Assembly (NCBI RefSeq): GCF_004307995.1
Contig: NZ_SIRE01000023.1
Span: 62,001-126,000 of the forward strand
Origin: Paenibacillus thalictri
Lineage (GTDB): Bacteria; Bacillota; Bacilli; Paenibacillales; NBRC-103111
Direction: 5' to 3'
DNA length: 64,000 nucleotides
A program made the translations under genes and the position numbers. Under the pieces are notes generated by a model that did not search any database, was not told the origin of the DNA, and was given only the letters and a program-made list of their open reading frames with translations. This document shows positions 39,086-48,756 of this stretch, in pieces; positions within the stretch are counted from its first letter, which is position 1, and every line of letters begins with the position of its first letter.

Positions 39086-41170
39086 TTACCCGCCGTCCTT
39101 TGGCCGAAATACCGGCAGCACGAACAAAATGGACGCTCCTTGCCCCGGAGAGCTTTCCGCCCAAATGGTTCCGGCATGGAACTCGACAATTTCCTTGGCG
39201 ATCGACAATCCAAGCCCGCTCCCTCCTCCCGCAGAGCTGCGCAGTTTGTCGTTTCTATAGAACCGGTCGAACACATACGGAAGGTCTTCCTCCTTAATCC
39301 CGGGGCCGGAATCGCCGATACGCGTGACGATTCTCCCGGCGCCAACCGTATATTCGAGTGTAATCGTGCCTCCGGCCGGAGTATGCTTGATCGCATTATA
39401 GATAATGTTGGTGTACACCTGATCCAGACGGTCGACGTCTATCATAACAAACAAGGAAGGGCCGGGTTCCTTCGACGGAAGCCGAAGCTCGAAGGACAAT
39501 CCGGCATTTTTCACCTCCAGCTCGTATCGTTCGAAGAATAGCCCGACATATTCCCGCACCGGCAGCTCCTGCATGGCAAAGCTGATCTGCCGCGCTTCCA
39601 GCTTGGACAATTCGAAAAGGTCGTGAATCAGCCGGTTTAAGCCAATTATGCGCGCATGAATAAGCCTTAAATATTTACGGAGCTGCTCCGGCTTATCGAC
39701 TACGCCATCCAGCATCGCCTCCACATAACCTTGAATCAGCGTCATCGGCGTGCCGAGATCGTGGGAGATATTGGAGAGCAGTCTGCGGCGCGAATTTTCC
39801 AAGCGGGCAAGCTCCGCGTTCATTTTTTCCAAACTTTGATTGGATAACTCCAAATCGGCCGTACGTTCGTTAATTTTGCGCTCCAGCCCGGTATTGACCT
39901 CCCGCATATGCCGCGACATGCTTTCCGCCTCGCGGTATGTTTTGGCAAACCGGAAGTGGATAATCAATGAAGTCAGCCAAACAAACAAAATGAATCCTAC
40001 AGCCATTAAAATCCGACTCTCAGAAATGCGCAGACCATCCGATACAAGATATATATACAGCGCAATAATGATGAGCACCCCGATCAAGCCGGTAAATGCT
40101 CCATCAAGCTTACGTTTGGCGGCAAGTCCCAGCACGTACAGACCGTAAGCTGCCGCCGGAATGGTGATGACAATCTGAAGCAGATCGGCATAAGTGACAA
40201 GCGGAAACGGCGCAAGCAGCGAATAAGCGCTAAGCAGAATGGAACTCCAGACGATGATCTTGAGCACGCGGCGCGAATATTCCACAGGATACAACGCCGA
40301 GAACAGCAAAACGGCCAGCGACAAGTTGACGCTTAACATCACATATTGCGCGCGCATCATCGCTTTCCAGGGCAAGTCGGCCACCCAACCGAAAGGCGAT
40401 ATGTCGCTGATTAGTATTGCATATACACCCAGCGCCAAGCAGAACAATCCGAAGTATAACCTGGCTAAATCCTTCCTCCAAATGCGGAATACACCGAGGT
40501 GATAAATACTCATAACAAACAGACTGCCGTATAAAAACGCGTCGGTCATCCACCGGCTCCGGTCTTCTTTCGCCATCATCTCGGCTGTTCCCAAGATGAT
40601 GCTGCTCTGTACCCCGCTCGTCCGGTATTCGTAGTTGGACACCTGCAGCGTTAGCGTAAACTTCGTGGACGGCGATTGAAAATAAATCATTTCCGCTTCC
40701 GTTTGCGGCCGGGAAGAAGCAGCATCCGTGCCGACCTGGCCTTTGGAGGCGACCAGTTCGCTGCCGATCCACAGCTTATAGGCGGTGGCGATTTGCGGCA
40801 CACGCAGCGCAAGCTGCTGCTGCGGACTGGCTAATATGATACGCAGCCGGTAGGTGCCGTATCCCGTAGAGCTATGTTTGTCCGGTTGGGCCGGCTGCCA
40901 AGAGCCGGGCAGCACAGTAAACCACCGCGGCGGAACGGCATTTTGATCGGGCTCCAGCAGCTGCATCCAATCGAAAGCCCATCCTCCGTCCAGCGTCAAC
41001 GGACCGTCCTGCGACAAATCCCATGCAGAGAGGTTAAGCGTGCCACGGATCGCTTTGGGTGCATCGGGTGAAGAATCGACATCATTCGAGCAACCTGTCG
41101 ACAAAATGATAGCGAAAAGGAGCGCCAGCATCTTATAATAAACTAAAACCGACTTGGAAATGGATACCAC
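39086..41170 (-). CDS. 7TMR-DISM sensor histidine kinase lipoprotein
   Basis: The frame is open far upstream, over the divergent regulator gene, so the true start is near 41170 (GTG just after AGGGAG) or ATG 41131. From 41170 it has 694 residues. The N-terminus is a lipoprotein-type signal ending 'LSTGC'. An outer jelly-roll domain of 7TMR-DISMED type, seven helices (about 190-410), a coiled linker, HisKA with 'NISHDLGTPMTLIQGY', and HATPase with 'NIIYNAIKHTPAGG', 'DSGPGI' and 'GSGLGLSIA' follow. The divergent regulator at 41291 is its probable partner. Confidence 0.85.
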   Translation of the reverse strand: MVSISKSVLVYYKMLALLFAIILSTGCSNDVDSSPDAPKAIRGTLNLSAWDLSQDGPLTLDGGWAFDWMQLLEPDQNAVPPRWFTVLPGSWQPAQPDKHSSTGYGTYRLRIILASPQQQLALRVPQIATAYKLWIGSELVASKGQVGTDAASSRPQTEAEMIYFQSPSTKFTLTLQVSNYEYRTSGVQSSIILGTAEMMAKEDRSRWMTDAFLYGSLFVMSIYHLGVFRIWRKDLARLYFGLFCLALGVYAILISDISPFGWVADLPWKAMMRAQYVMLSVNLSLAVLLFSALYPVEYSRRVLKIIVWSSILLSAYSLLAPFPLVTYADLLQIVITIPAAAYGLYVLGLAAKRKLDGAFTGLIGVLIIIALYIYLVSDGLRISESRILMAVGFILFVWLTSLIIHFRFAKTYREAESMSRHMREVNTGLERKINERTADLELSNQSLEKMNAELARLENSRRRLLSNISHDLGTPMTLIQGYVEAMLDGVVDKPEQLRKYLRLIHARIIGLNRLIHDLFELSKLEARQISFAMQELPVREYVGLFFERYELEVKNAGLSFELRLPSKEPGPSLFVMIDVDRLDQVYTNIIYNAIKHTPAGGTITLEYTVGAGRIVTRIGDSGPGIKEEDLPYVFDRFYRNDKLRSSAGGGSGLGLSIAKEIVEFHAGTIWAESSPGQGASILFVLPVFRPKDGG

Positions 41171-41191
41171 ATTCTCCCTGATTTTTAGATA

Positions 41192-41220
41192 TTGTACATA
41201 AATAGTAGCGCAAATTAAAT
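41192..41220 (+). promoter_or_regulatory. Promoter of the OmpR-type regulator at 41291
   Basis: TTGTAC, a 17-bp spacer and TTAAAT, about 70 bp before the ATG. Confidence 0.5.
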
Positions 41221-41290
41221 TTTTTGGAAATGATTTTTCACGAGGCGGAGAGGAAGTTTGCCGCACAGGAATATAACGAGGTGAGCATAT

Positions 41291-42016
41291 ATGACTGGCG
41301 AAAAAATCATGATCGTAGATGACGAGCCCGAGATCGTCGAGCTCATTGAATTGTACTTGCTGAAAGAGGGGTTTCAAGTCATCAGTATTCAGGACGGCAG
41401 TGAAGTGATCGATCAGGTGATGGAGCATCGTCCCGATCTGATTATTTTGGATATTTTGCTGCCCGGAATGGACGGCATTGAGGTATGCAGGCAGCTTCGC
41501 AAAAAAGTGCATACGCCGATTCTGTTCGTCAGCTGCAGGGGCGAGGATATGGATATCATATTGGGCCTGAGCATGGGGGGAGACGACTATATCACCAAGC
41601 CGTTCAGTCCAAGCCAGCTTGTCGCCCGGGTGAAAGCCCACCTCAGACGCACCCAGTTTACGGGGCAGCCGAAAGGGGAACTGCAAATGCTGACTTTTCC
41701 CGGCCTGGAGATCAATCTGCTCAGTCATCACGTGCATTTGGCCGGCCAGCTCGTACCGTTGTCCTCCAAAGAATTCGACCTGCTCGTCCAGCTAGCGAGA
41801 ACACCCAATAAAGTATACAAGATCGAGCAGTTATACCGCTCGATCTGGGGCGTGGACAGCAATGGAGATACACGAACGCTGCTTGTCCATATCAGCAATC
41901 TGCGTAAAAAAATCGAGCAAAACCCGACCGATCCGAAATATATCGTCACGGTCCGCGGAGTCGGATACAAATTTAGCGCCGTCCCCCTGGATGCGGAAAA
42001 CGCCGCCGAAGCTTGA
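41291..42016 (+). CDS. OmpR/PhoB-family response regulator
   Basis: The 241-residue protein starts at ATG behind GAGGTGA. The receiver domain has 'VDDEPEI', phospho-Asp in 'LILDILLPGMDGIE' and 'TKPFSP'. The winged helix is at about 135-232 ('LSSKEFDLLVQLARTPNKVY', 'LLVHISNLRKKIE', 'TVRGVGYKF'). It is divergent from the DISM kinase and should be its output, acting as a DNA-binding regulator. Confidence 0.92.
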   Translation: MTGEKIMIVDDEPEIVELIELYLLKEGFQVISIQDGSEVIDQVMEHRPDLIILDILLPGMDGIEVCRQLRKKVHTPILFVSCRGEDMDIILGLSMGGDDYITKPFSPSQLVARVKAHLRRTQFTGQPKGELQMLTFPGLEINLLSHHVHLAGQLVPLSSKEFDLLVQLARTPNKVYKIEQLYRSIWGVDSNGDTRTLLVHISNLRKKIEQNPTDPKYIVTVRGVGYKFSAVPLDAENAAEA

Positions 42017-42033
42017 TCCGGCGAGAAGACGGC

Positions 42034-42741
42034 TTACAGCGGGTGCTGCGCATAGCCGATCCGGTTCTTGAGTTCCCGCAGCTCCGCTTCGGTTAGATCG
42101 CGCCACGCCCCCGTCTTCAGTCCGCCCAAACGGATGTTCATGATGCGCACCCGCTGCAGACGAAGCACCTCGTAACCGAAAGCGGCGCACATCCGGCGAA
42201 TCTGCCGGTTAAGCCCCTGGGTTAAGGTAATTCGAAAAACCTTCTCGCCCATAGCCGATACCTGACAACGTTTGGTAGTCGTTCCAAGGATCTTCACGCC
42301 GCTCGACATGCCTTGCAGAAACATCGGCGTCAGCGGTTTGTTTACGTTTACGATATATTCTTTCTCGTGTTCATATTCCGAACGAAGCACCAGATTGACG
42401 ATATCTCCGTCATTGGTCAGCAAAATAAGCCCTTCCGAATCTTTATCGAGTCGGCCGATCGGGAAGATGCGTTCCCGGTGGTTGACGTAATCGACGATAT
42501 TGCCTTTGATGTGGCGCTCGGTCGTGCATGTGATGCCTACCGGTTTATTTAACACGATGTAGACGTGATTTTTCTTGTTGCCTATCGGGCGGCCGTCAAT
42601 ACGCACATCGTCGCCTTCTTCCACCTGGCTGCCAAGCTCGGCCACCGCTCCGTTAATCGTCACTTTCCCCGCTGTGATCCACCCGTCCGCTTCACGCCGC
42701 GAACAGATGCCGGTTTCGCTCATAAATTTATTAATTCTCAA
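42034..42741 (-). CDS. rluF: RsuA/RluF-family pseudouridine synthase
   Basis: TTG at 42741, eight bases after GGAG, begins the usual '[10 protein letters not shown]' opening and gives 235 residues. An S4 RNA-binding domain (1-60) precedes the catalytic domain with the active-site Asp in '[16 protein letters not shown]' and '[19 protein letters not shown]'. The family converts a single uridine in rRNA; the closest type is RluF (23S rRNA), but RluB/RsuA-like specificity cannot be ruled out. Confidence 0.85.
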   Translation of the reverse strand: MRINKFMSETGICSRREADGWITAGKVTINGAVAELGSQVEEGDDVRIDGRPIGNKKNHVYIVLNKPVGITCTTERHIKGNIVDYVNHRERIFPIGRLDKDSEGLILLTNDGDIVNLVLRSEYEHEKEYIVNVNKPLTPMFLQGMSSGVKILGTTTKRCQVSAMGEKVFRITLTQGLNRQIRRMCAAFGYEVLRLQRVRIMNIRLGGLKTGAWRDLTEAELRELKNRIGYAQHPL

Positions 42742-42957
42742 AACAACCACTCCATAAAGCCAGTTTTCCTGTTACCCATTATATCACCGGACGAATGGTT
42801 ACCCAAATCGCTTTTTTCCCGGCGCCCCCCTTAAAACCATTCATACATGTCGAATACTGTAAAAAAGCTTCTGATCGAAGCCCTTCGACAAAGATACATT
42901 CGTGCTCAAGAGGAAGCTTGTCTTGCACTACCAGAATGGTAAAAGGAGCTGATCGTC

Positions 42958-43368
42958 GTGAAAAAACGCAAGAAGCTGTACTGCATGACCAAACCTTATC
43001 CCCAGGTGCACCACGTTTTGACAACAATGGGCTTTAGCGCGGTAGGTTCGCTGGAGGGATGCGACTACGACCGGATGATTTACGACCCGTCCGCCGACCG
43101 TACCTACTGGCTGAGAGTTCCTACAACCGGCAGCACGGACGGGTTCACAGAGGTCGTGATCGGACAAGCCGACTTTCCCGAAGAAATGGAAGTGCCCGCT
43201 TCTACGGCGGCAATCGCCGAAGATTTGCTAGCTGAGCTTACGGAACGTTTGGAGGAAGGACGCCCGTTGTACAGCATACAACCGACCGGCGGCAGCATCG
43301 GCCTAAAGCGCGCTTCCGGGCACCATGCCATTCCTACCAGCGATTGGCCGGCCTATTTACAGGCTTAA
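42958..43368 (+). CDS. YugN-like small protein
   Basis: GTG at 42958 follows AAAGGAG, giving 136 residues. The block 'GCDYDRMIYDPSADRTYWLRVP' and the alpha/beta pattern recall the YugN-like family of Bacillota, a family without known activity. The assignment rests on pattern memory only. An in-frame-looking 31-codon frame at 42847-42942 lies just upstream but has no ribosome site. Confidence 0.6.
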   Translation: MKKRKKLYCMTKPYPQVHHVLTTMGFSAVGSLEGCDYDRMIYDPSADRTYWLRVPTTGSTDGFTEVVIGQADFPEEMEVPASTAAIAEDLLAELTERLEEGRPLYSIQPTGGSIGLKRASGHHAIPTSDWPAYLQA

Positions 43369-43376
43369 GCATCCGT

Positions 43377-43931
43377 TTACGGTCGCGGGCCGTCCAAAAG
43401 CTCCCATCTATGCTCACTTTGTCTTAGCTTAGGGTGCAGGGACTGCGATCCTTGAGATGGCTTAATCACAAGCCGGATTTTGCGAATCCATTCGTCAAAC
43501 GAACTGTACCCTGCAAACAAGTTGGCCGTTTTCCCGGATACACATAGAAAATAAGGTGCCGGATACTTATCCGCGATAAACCGCAATGCGGTGTCCATCG
43601 GCGTATACTTCTTACGTTTGCCTTCCCACTCCTCCACCGTTTGACGGATGTTTCCGGCTGCGGCTTCTTCCACCCATGCCTGCAGCTCCTCCAATCGCCG
43701 ATAATAGGGCCGCACCGGACCTGTACCCATCCGCCGGACCGTCTCCTCATGGAGCGGATACCATACCACTCGCGCCATCCGTTTCGCGATCGCCCAACTG
43801 ACGAGATGTCCGGCATCACCGGCCTCCCAGCTTTCGAAATCGTCATATACGATCAAGGTGCCTTTAGCGCTATGATCCTCTTTTTCCGGCTCATATCCAA
43901 AAGGCACTCGTTCATTCCCACGCACCACCAT
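43377..43931 (-). CDS. Protein of unknown function
   Basis: ATG at 43931 follows GGGGTG, giving 184 residues; the ATG at 43991 has no ribosome site. The sequence is soluble and basic, with 'GTLIVYDDFESWEAGDAGHLVSWAIAKR' early, Arg/Glu-rich helices in the middle and 'YFLCVSGKTANLFAGYSSFDEWIRKI' later. I do not recognise a family. It converges on the YugN-like gene with an 8-bp gap. Confidence 0.65.
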   Translation of the reverse strand: MVVRGNERVPFGYEPEKEDHSAKGTLIVYDDFESWEAGDAGHLVSWAIAKRMARVVWYPLHEETVRRMGTGPVRPYYRRLEELQAWVEEAAAGNIRQTVEEWEGKRKKYTPMDTALRFIADKYPAPYFLCVSGKTANLFAGYSSFDEWIRKIRLVIKPSQGSQSLHPKLRQSEHRWELLDGPRP

Positions 43932-44097
43932 ATGGAGCACCCCGATTCTTTGTTTTGTGCTGAAAACGCCTGTTTTGGTATAGTGTACCATATCCGGCTT
44001 GTTTCATGCCTTGGCCCCCGTTGTATGGAATAAATGTCAGTTCTGCTGCACAGGTTAACATTGCAGTCCACTGACGAGAAGCAAAGGAGGGAGCGCC

Positions 44098-44247
44098 ATG
44101 TCGGAAAATACGAAACATAAAGGCAATTACAAAGGGACAGCCCATATGAAAGCGGAAAATCAGAACATGGAATTCGTCAACGATACCGTTGAGGACGTAA
44201 AGACAACGAAGAACCTGCGCGGAGCCATTTTCAAAGATAAACAATAG
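44098..44247 (+). CDS. Small hydrophilic protein, 49 residues
   Basis: ATG at 44098 stands seven bases after AAAGGAGG, an excellent ribosome site, and the frame ends in TAG followed directly by a strong terminator at 44257. The peptide is highly charged and polar ('MSENTKHKGNYKGTAHM', 'NDTVEDVKTTKNLRGA') with no signal or membrane segment. Ribosome site, codon use and terminator together make a real gene likely. The function is unknown. Confidence 0.7.
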   Translation: MSENTKHKGNYKGTAHMKAENQNMEFVNDTVEDVKTTKNLRGAIFKDKQ

Positions 44248-44256
44248 CGATGAAAA

Positions 44257-44294
44257 AGAGGCGGTTCCGTGATCGGAATCCGCCTCTTGCTTTT
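44257..44294. terminator. Bidirectional terminator
   Basis: AGAGGCGG-TTCCG pairs with CGGAA-CCGCCTCT around TGAT, followed by a TTGCTTTT run, with AAAAA before it. It serves the 49-residue gene and the glycosylase gene ending at 44293. Confidence 0.8.
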
Positions 44295-44787
44295 ATTCGG
44301 GCTGCCGGATCGCCTGCCACGCGGCCAGCTTGCGTTCGTAAGAAATCGTGTGAGCCGGGCTCGTCGAAGGCAGCCCCTCCAAGGTCAGGCGGGTTTGATG
44401 CGGAGCGGCAAGGTCCACATGGCGAGTAAATAATTGGGCGGCGGCGGAACCGTTGAAAAAGATTCGCGTAATCCCCGGATATAACTCCAAAAAAGCATTA
44501 AAATCGTTAGCCACAGGGCTGCGGATCGCCGAATCGAGGCTGCCCTCGCGCTCGCATTCGCACAGCACATCCCATAAGGCGATGCCGTGCGCCGCGGCGA
44601 AGGCAAGCCGCTCTTCATAGTCGGGGGACGGCGCGCCGCCGTCAAATACGCCATAGACAATCGGCCAGAAGTGGTTGCGCGGATGGCCGTAGTACTGGCG
44701 CTTCGTCAGCGACGCCACCCCCGGCATGGAGCCGAGCACAAGCGTGCGGCTCCGCTCGTCCGCGACCGGCGGGAAGGCGGCGATCAT
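44293..44787 (-). CDS. DNA-deoxyinosine (hypoxanthine-DNA) glycosylase
   Basis: The start is the ATG of an ATGA overlap with the previous gene's stop at 44784, giving 164 residues. 'TLVLGSMPGVASLTKRQYYGHPRNHFWPI' is the GxxPG...YY-x-H...NxFW block of the uracil-DNA-glycosylase superfamily in its hypoxanthine-DNA glycosylase form; 'FFNGSAAA' and 'LPSTSPAHT' follow. It removes deaminated adenine from DNA. Translational coupling to the aldo/keto reductase is odd in function but clear in sequence. Confidence 0.87.
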   Translation of the reverse strand: MIAAFPPVADERSRTLVLGSMPGVASLTKRQYYGHPRNHFWPIVYGVFDGGAPSPDYEERLAFAAAHGIALWDVLCECEREGSLDSAIRSPVANDFNAFLELYPGITRIFFNGSAAAQLFTRHVDLAAPHQTRLTLEGLPSTSPAHTISYERKLAAWQAIRQPE

Positions 44788-46277
44788 ACGCCGCCCCCCA
44801 GCCGGCTCCATGCCGCGCCGCGCGGCTTATCCGCGGCAGGGCTGCCCAGCTCCGCGAGCACGTCGCGGACGTACGCCTCGCTGCGCATGCCGACCAGCAC
44901 GCAGCTTACGCTGTCCGATGTGCGCAGCGCACGGATAGCCAGCCGGCTCAGGCTGCCCGCATCCGCCCAATCGGGGTCGGCTGCCGCGGCCCGGGCGGAA
45001 ATCGCTTCGGCATCGCGGCGCGCCTCGGATTGGTAAACCAAACTTGCCTGCTTGATCGCGTGATTGATTTCGCTCACATATTCACGGCTCCAGCGGTCGA
45101 GCTCGGGCGCGTTTTGCGCGAGCGCCAGCAGCGGCGCCATCTGGCGCTGAACGGCAGGTACGATGCGCTGGCGAAGCCCATCCATCCACGCCGCATAAGC
45201 GCCGTATTGGCGCCAATGGGCCAGCGTGCTGCTGCCCGTAACCGCAGCCGAAGCCGCGTCGCCGGCGATGCGGGGCAGCAGGTCGGCGGCGAGCGTGCGC
45301 TCAAGCGTCTGCAGGCGCGCAAGCCCCGCTTCGACGTCGGCGGCTCCCGCCTCCGGCGATGACGGCACATCGGCCAAGCGAATCAGCCTATGGCCGGCAA
45401 AAGCATTTAATGGCCGGTTTACAAGCACGGCCAACTCCTTTTCGCGGGCAAACTCGGCTGCCGTGGCCCCGCCGCGCTGATTGCGCTCGGTAAATGCGCC
45501 GGTTTCCAGCAGGTTGGCCGGCAGCTGTATGCAGCGAAACCGGTGGGCCTTGGATATACGCTCGGCGATATCCCACAGCTCGTCAAGCGCGGTATGAGCG
45601 TAATCTTCAGCAGCCGCCGGAAACGTATTCGAGCTGACACCGTAGAAAGCGATCCGCCCCCGGTCGGCCTCCCGCTCCAAATGGCGGAATGCCGCTTCGA
45701 TACGCCGCATATACTCGCGCCGCGCTTCATCTTTGGGCATACCGTGCTGCGCCGCCCAATTCAAATAATATTCCGGATTGTGCAGCAAGTACCCGTCCAG
45801 TTGTTCCAACTGCAGCCGATCCAGACTGCGTGTCAGCTGTTCTTCGATAAACTCCGGATGGACGCAATGTTCAAGCCCCGCGCCATATTCGACGAGCTCG
45901 GGAAACGGCCGCCCTTCCTGTTTCAGCCGCTGGCTGAGCCGGTAATTGGCGCCCTGCAAATAACCTACCTTCGATACGATGACAAGCTGATCACGGCGGA
46001 GCTCCCCTGCCGACAGCAGCTCTGTCAGCACCTCGCCGATCAGTCGTTCCGAAGCGCCGTCCCCGTAATTGGCGCTTGTATCGACCAAATTAATGCCCTG
46101 CAGCAAACTGTACCGCAGTGCAGCGCGATGCAGCTCCACTGCGGCATCGATCCGGTATGAGCCGAAACCCGCAGCGCTGACAGTCAGCCTTGTGCCGCCA
46201 AACCGCTTATAACCCACCGCCGGATGATACGCCGCCCACTCGGCCGTGGCGGCTGAAGACGCTTTGCCTGGATTCAT
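44784..46277 (-). CDS. Aldo/keto reductase, long form
   Basis: The 497-residue protein begins at ATG behind GGGGGGAAG. The N-terminal TIM-barrel carries the catalytic set Asp and Tyr in 'LVDTSANYGDG', Lys in 'IVSKVGY' and His in 'YLLHNPEYY'. About 150 residues at the end, Ala/Arg-rich and helical, go beyond a normal 320-residue member and include 'SVSCVLVGMRSEAYVRDVLAEL', typical of the family's end, with inserted helices before it. The substrate is unknown. Confidence 0.82.
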   Translation of the reverse strand: MNPGKASSAATAEWAAYHPAVGYKRFGGTRLTVSAAGFGSYRIDAAVELHRAALRYSLLQGINLVDTSANYGDGASERLIGEVLTELLSAGELRRDQLVIVSKVGYLQGANYRLSQRLKQEGRPFPELVEYGAGLEHCVHPEFIEEQLTRSLDRLQLEQLDGYLLHNPEYYLNWAAQHGMPKDEARREYMRRIEAAFRHLEREADRGRIAFYGVSSNTFPAAAEDYAHTALDELWDIAERISKAHRFRCIQLPANLLETGAFTERNQRGGATAAEFAREKELAVLVNRPLNAFAGHRLIRLADVPSSPEAGAADVEAGLARLQTLERTLAADLLPRIAGDAASAAVTGSSTLAHWRQYGAYAAWMDGLRQRIVPAVQRQMAPLLALAQNAPELDRWSREYVSEINHAIKQASLVYQSEARRDAEAISARAAAADPDWADAGSLSRLAIRALRTSDSVSCVLVGMRSEAYVRDVLAELGSPAADKPRGAAWSRLGGGV

Positions 46278-46322
46278 CGGCTTCCCCCCATTTAAATCAA
46301 ACTTGTCGATCGTTCAGACGGA

Positions 46323-46691
46323 TTACCCGGCCATTTTAACCGATGACGCATTGGGACGGGTTTGCTTTTGCGGAAGATTAAGCAGCAGCAATACGACGGT
46401 TTGAATCGGCCCGACCAATATGTTGCCGTAAGAAAAACCAATGGCGATAGCGATGCATTCAAAAAAATAATTGGCGCTTTTGCCAAGCGCGCCGATCCAT
46501 ATCCAGCGATTTTTGTACTCCACCCGCAAGGGCTGTCTCAACAGCAGAAGCAACGCCGCCAAAGCGACAACCCCAAAGGCAAATCGGGCAAACGCAATCG
46601 ATGAACTGTCCAGCATGACCGATGCCGATTTGACGAGAATGCCTACAAAACTCCAAGACATTGTCGCCGCAAGTAAGAGCAGCATGCCCAT
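46323..46691 (-). pseudogene. Truncated EamA/DMT-family transporter
   Basis: The 122 residues match only the N-terminal part of a drug/metabolite transporter ('ATMSWSFVGILVKSA', 'IAFARFAFGVVALAALLLLLRQP', 'AIAIGFSYGNILVGPIQTVVLLLL'), about four helices out of ten. After 'LLNLP' the similarity stops and a short unrelated tail ends at TAG/TAA. No continuation was found in the other frames before the next gene. A half-size protein that pairs with itself is possible, but a 3'-deleted remnant fits better. Confidence 0.6.
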
Positions 46692-46740
46692 CTATTGTAC
46701 TGTCTTCCTTTCTCTTGAAGCCGCATGGATGCTGCTTATC

Positions 46741-48723
46741 TTATACTTTGAATTTGCCCAGCGTTTGGTCCAGCTCCTGCGCCAGCTTGCTGAGCGAACC
46801 GGAAAGTCCGCTTGTTTCTTTGGAAAGCGCCAGCTGAGTTTGCGAAGCTTCCGCCACCGCGCCGGCATGAACCGACGCATCATGGGCAATTCTCGACATT
46901 TGCTCGATACCGGCCGTCACTTCTTCGGTCCCGGCCGAGAGTTCTTGAGAGGCTCCGGATATGTCCGTAATGGCCGCGGAAACTTCTCGGGCCGCGCCTA
47001 CGATCCGCTCGAAAGCCTCGCTTACATGGCCGACCGCTCCCATGCTTTTCGCCACTTCGCCGCCGCCTTCTTCCATCGCCGCCGAAGCGGCTGCGGTCAG
47101 CTTCTGCAGCTCGTCGATCAACTCCGATATATGGCGTGCCGATTCGTCGGATTGATCGGCCAGCTTGCGCACCTCGCCCGCGACAATCGAGAATCCCCGG
47201 CCCTGCTCGCCGGCGCGGGCCGCTTCAATGGCCGCATTCAGCGCAAGCAGGCTGGTTTGCGAAGCAATGCCGGTAATGGCGGTAGCGATCTCGCCAATTT
47301 CATCCGATCTTTTCCGCAGACGCTCGATCGCCTCGCTGACCTTGATTGCAGAGCTGTACATCGTCTCCATCTGCGCTACAGCAGAGCGGGTCATGTCATT
47401 ACCCTGCTCCGCATCATGCACCATATGATGCGACGCTTCCGTCACCGCTCCCGACGCTTCGGCAATTTTGCCGATGCCTACGGCCATCTCTTCTGTCGCT
47501 TTGGCGCTGTCGGTCGCTCCGGTCGCCTGATTGTCAGCTCCGGCAGCCACCTCGCCGATCGCTTCCGCGATGCCGACGGACACTTCCGCCGAACGGGCCG
47601 CGCTGGCGGTAAGCGATTCGGACGTCGATCTGGTTTGGGCCGACACGCCGCGGATAAGCACGACGATTTCCTGCAAATGCCCCAAAAATGCATTGATTTC
47701 ACGCGACAACTGTGCGATTTCGTCTCTTCCCTTGACCGGCATCCGGTAGGTCAGATCGGCCTCATGAGAATTCAGATTGGTTGCCGCTTTTAAAATAAAA
47801 GCGAGACGCGCCCCTACAATCGTTCGCGATAAAATATATAAAATAACCAATACGGCGACAAATAATAGGCCCATTCCCGCCAATATCGTCATCCGTTGAC
47901 GTTCGATCATCGCATCCGACTGTTCCTTGGAGAGCGCCACGCGAACGCCGCCCCAATGCTTCCCTTCAATCATCAGCGGGTATGCTATATTCCATGTCTC
48001 CAATACCTTGCCGTCGATGACGCGGGGGTACTTTTCCAGCTTGGCTTTTGCCGTGTCCGCATACGCCGCCGAATTGTAACCAACCGCGTCATTAAACACG
48101 CGATTGGCGCGGTATTTTTGACTGAGCAGATCGGCTGCTCCCCATTCGTCTTTCGAGCCGTCCCCGGTCGGGCTGTACTTGCTGTTATGCGTAGGAATGT
48201 AACCTGCCGTGTCCGGATTATCGGAATACGCCGCGGCAATGGAGAAAATGACGCTGTCGTCCACCAGAAAGCTGTCCATAATGCCCTGCCAGCGATCGTC
48301 GGTATACGCGTCGTAAGCACTCGTATATTTAAGCTCATATTGCGCAAGCGGAATTTCTTTGCCGTTAAACAGCACCTGCTTGGAGCTTGCGTACGAAGCG
48401 TTGTCCGAACGTTTTTTGGCGGCCTGCTCGCTTTCCGGCACCAGTTGCAGCTTGTCGTTAAACAAGTTCGTCTTAATCGTATCGCCGCTGAGCTTTGTCC
48501 CGTTTTTCAGCGTCACTCCCGTTATGATATCGCTTTCCGTTACTTGCTGCAGGCTTTTGGCGAGCGCAATAGCGAGCCCGCTGCCTTTCTCCAGCAGCTG
48601 CTGCTCCGCATCCTTGCGGATTTGCTGCCATTCGAACCAATACAACCCGCACATCAGCAAAAACAAAACAACCCCGGTATAAACCATGAATCGGCTTGAT
48701 AACGAATGAAACCAACCTCTCAT
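46741..48723 (-). CDS. Methyl-accepting chemotaxis protein
   Basis: The 660-residue receptor has a first helix at 10-28, a large outer sensor of about 250 residues with cache-like blocks ('[14 protein letters not shown]'), a second helix at about 285-305, HAMP, and an MCP signalling domain with the tip '[40 protein letters not shown]'. The tip keeps the CheA/CheW-binding pattern. The ligand is unknown. It starts at ATG and is followed by the truncated transporter. Confidence 0.92.
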   Translation of the reverse strand: MRGWFHSLSSRFMVYTGVVLFLLMCGLYWFEWQQIRKDAEQQLLEKGSGLAIALAKSLQQVTESDIITGVTLKNGTKLSGDTIKTNLFNDKLQLVPESEQAAKKRSDNASYASSKQVLFNGKEIPLAQYELKYTSAYDAYTDDRWQGIMDSFLVDDSVIFSIAAAYSDNPDTAGYIPTHNSKYSPTGDGSKDEWGAADLLSQKYRANRVFNDAVGYNSAAYADTAKAKLEKYPRVIDGKVLETWNIAYPLMIEGKHWGGVRVALSKEQSDAMIERQRMTILAGMGLLFVAVLVILYILSRTIVGARLAFILKAATNLNSHEADLTYRMPVKGRDEIAQLSREINAFLGHLQEIVVLIRGVSAQTRSTSESLTASAARSAEVSVGIAEAIGEVAAGADNQATGATDSAKATEEMAVGIGKIAEASGAVTEASHHMVHDAEQGNDMTRSAVAQMETMYSSAIKVSEAIERLRKRSDEIGEIATAITGIASQTSLLALNAAIEAARAGEQGRGFSIVAGEVRKLADQSDESARHISELIDELQKLTAAASAAMEEGGGEVAKSMGAVGHVSEAFERIVGAAREVSAAITDISGASQELSAGTEEVTAGIEQMSRIAHDASVHAGAVAEASQTQLALSKETSGLSGSLSKLAQELDQTLGKFKV

Positions 48724-48756
48724 GTCAAACCTGCTCCCCTATTTTGTAATATGTGT

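Noticed and set aside
41171-41737. N-terminal extension of the DISM kinase to 883 residues
   Set aside because: It would lie over the divergent response-regulator gene and has no ribosome site; a lipoprotein signal starts near 41170-41131.
42847-42942. A 31-codon frame upstream of the YugN-like gene
   Set aside because: The composition is protein-like and the stop touches the next ribosome site, but there is no ribosome site of its own, so it is not supported.
46471-48699. Long plus-strand frames of 440 and 267 codons
   Set aside because: They are antisense to the chemoreceptor gene, rich in Arg and His, and match no protein pattern; G+C-rich DNA often yields such frames.
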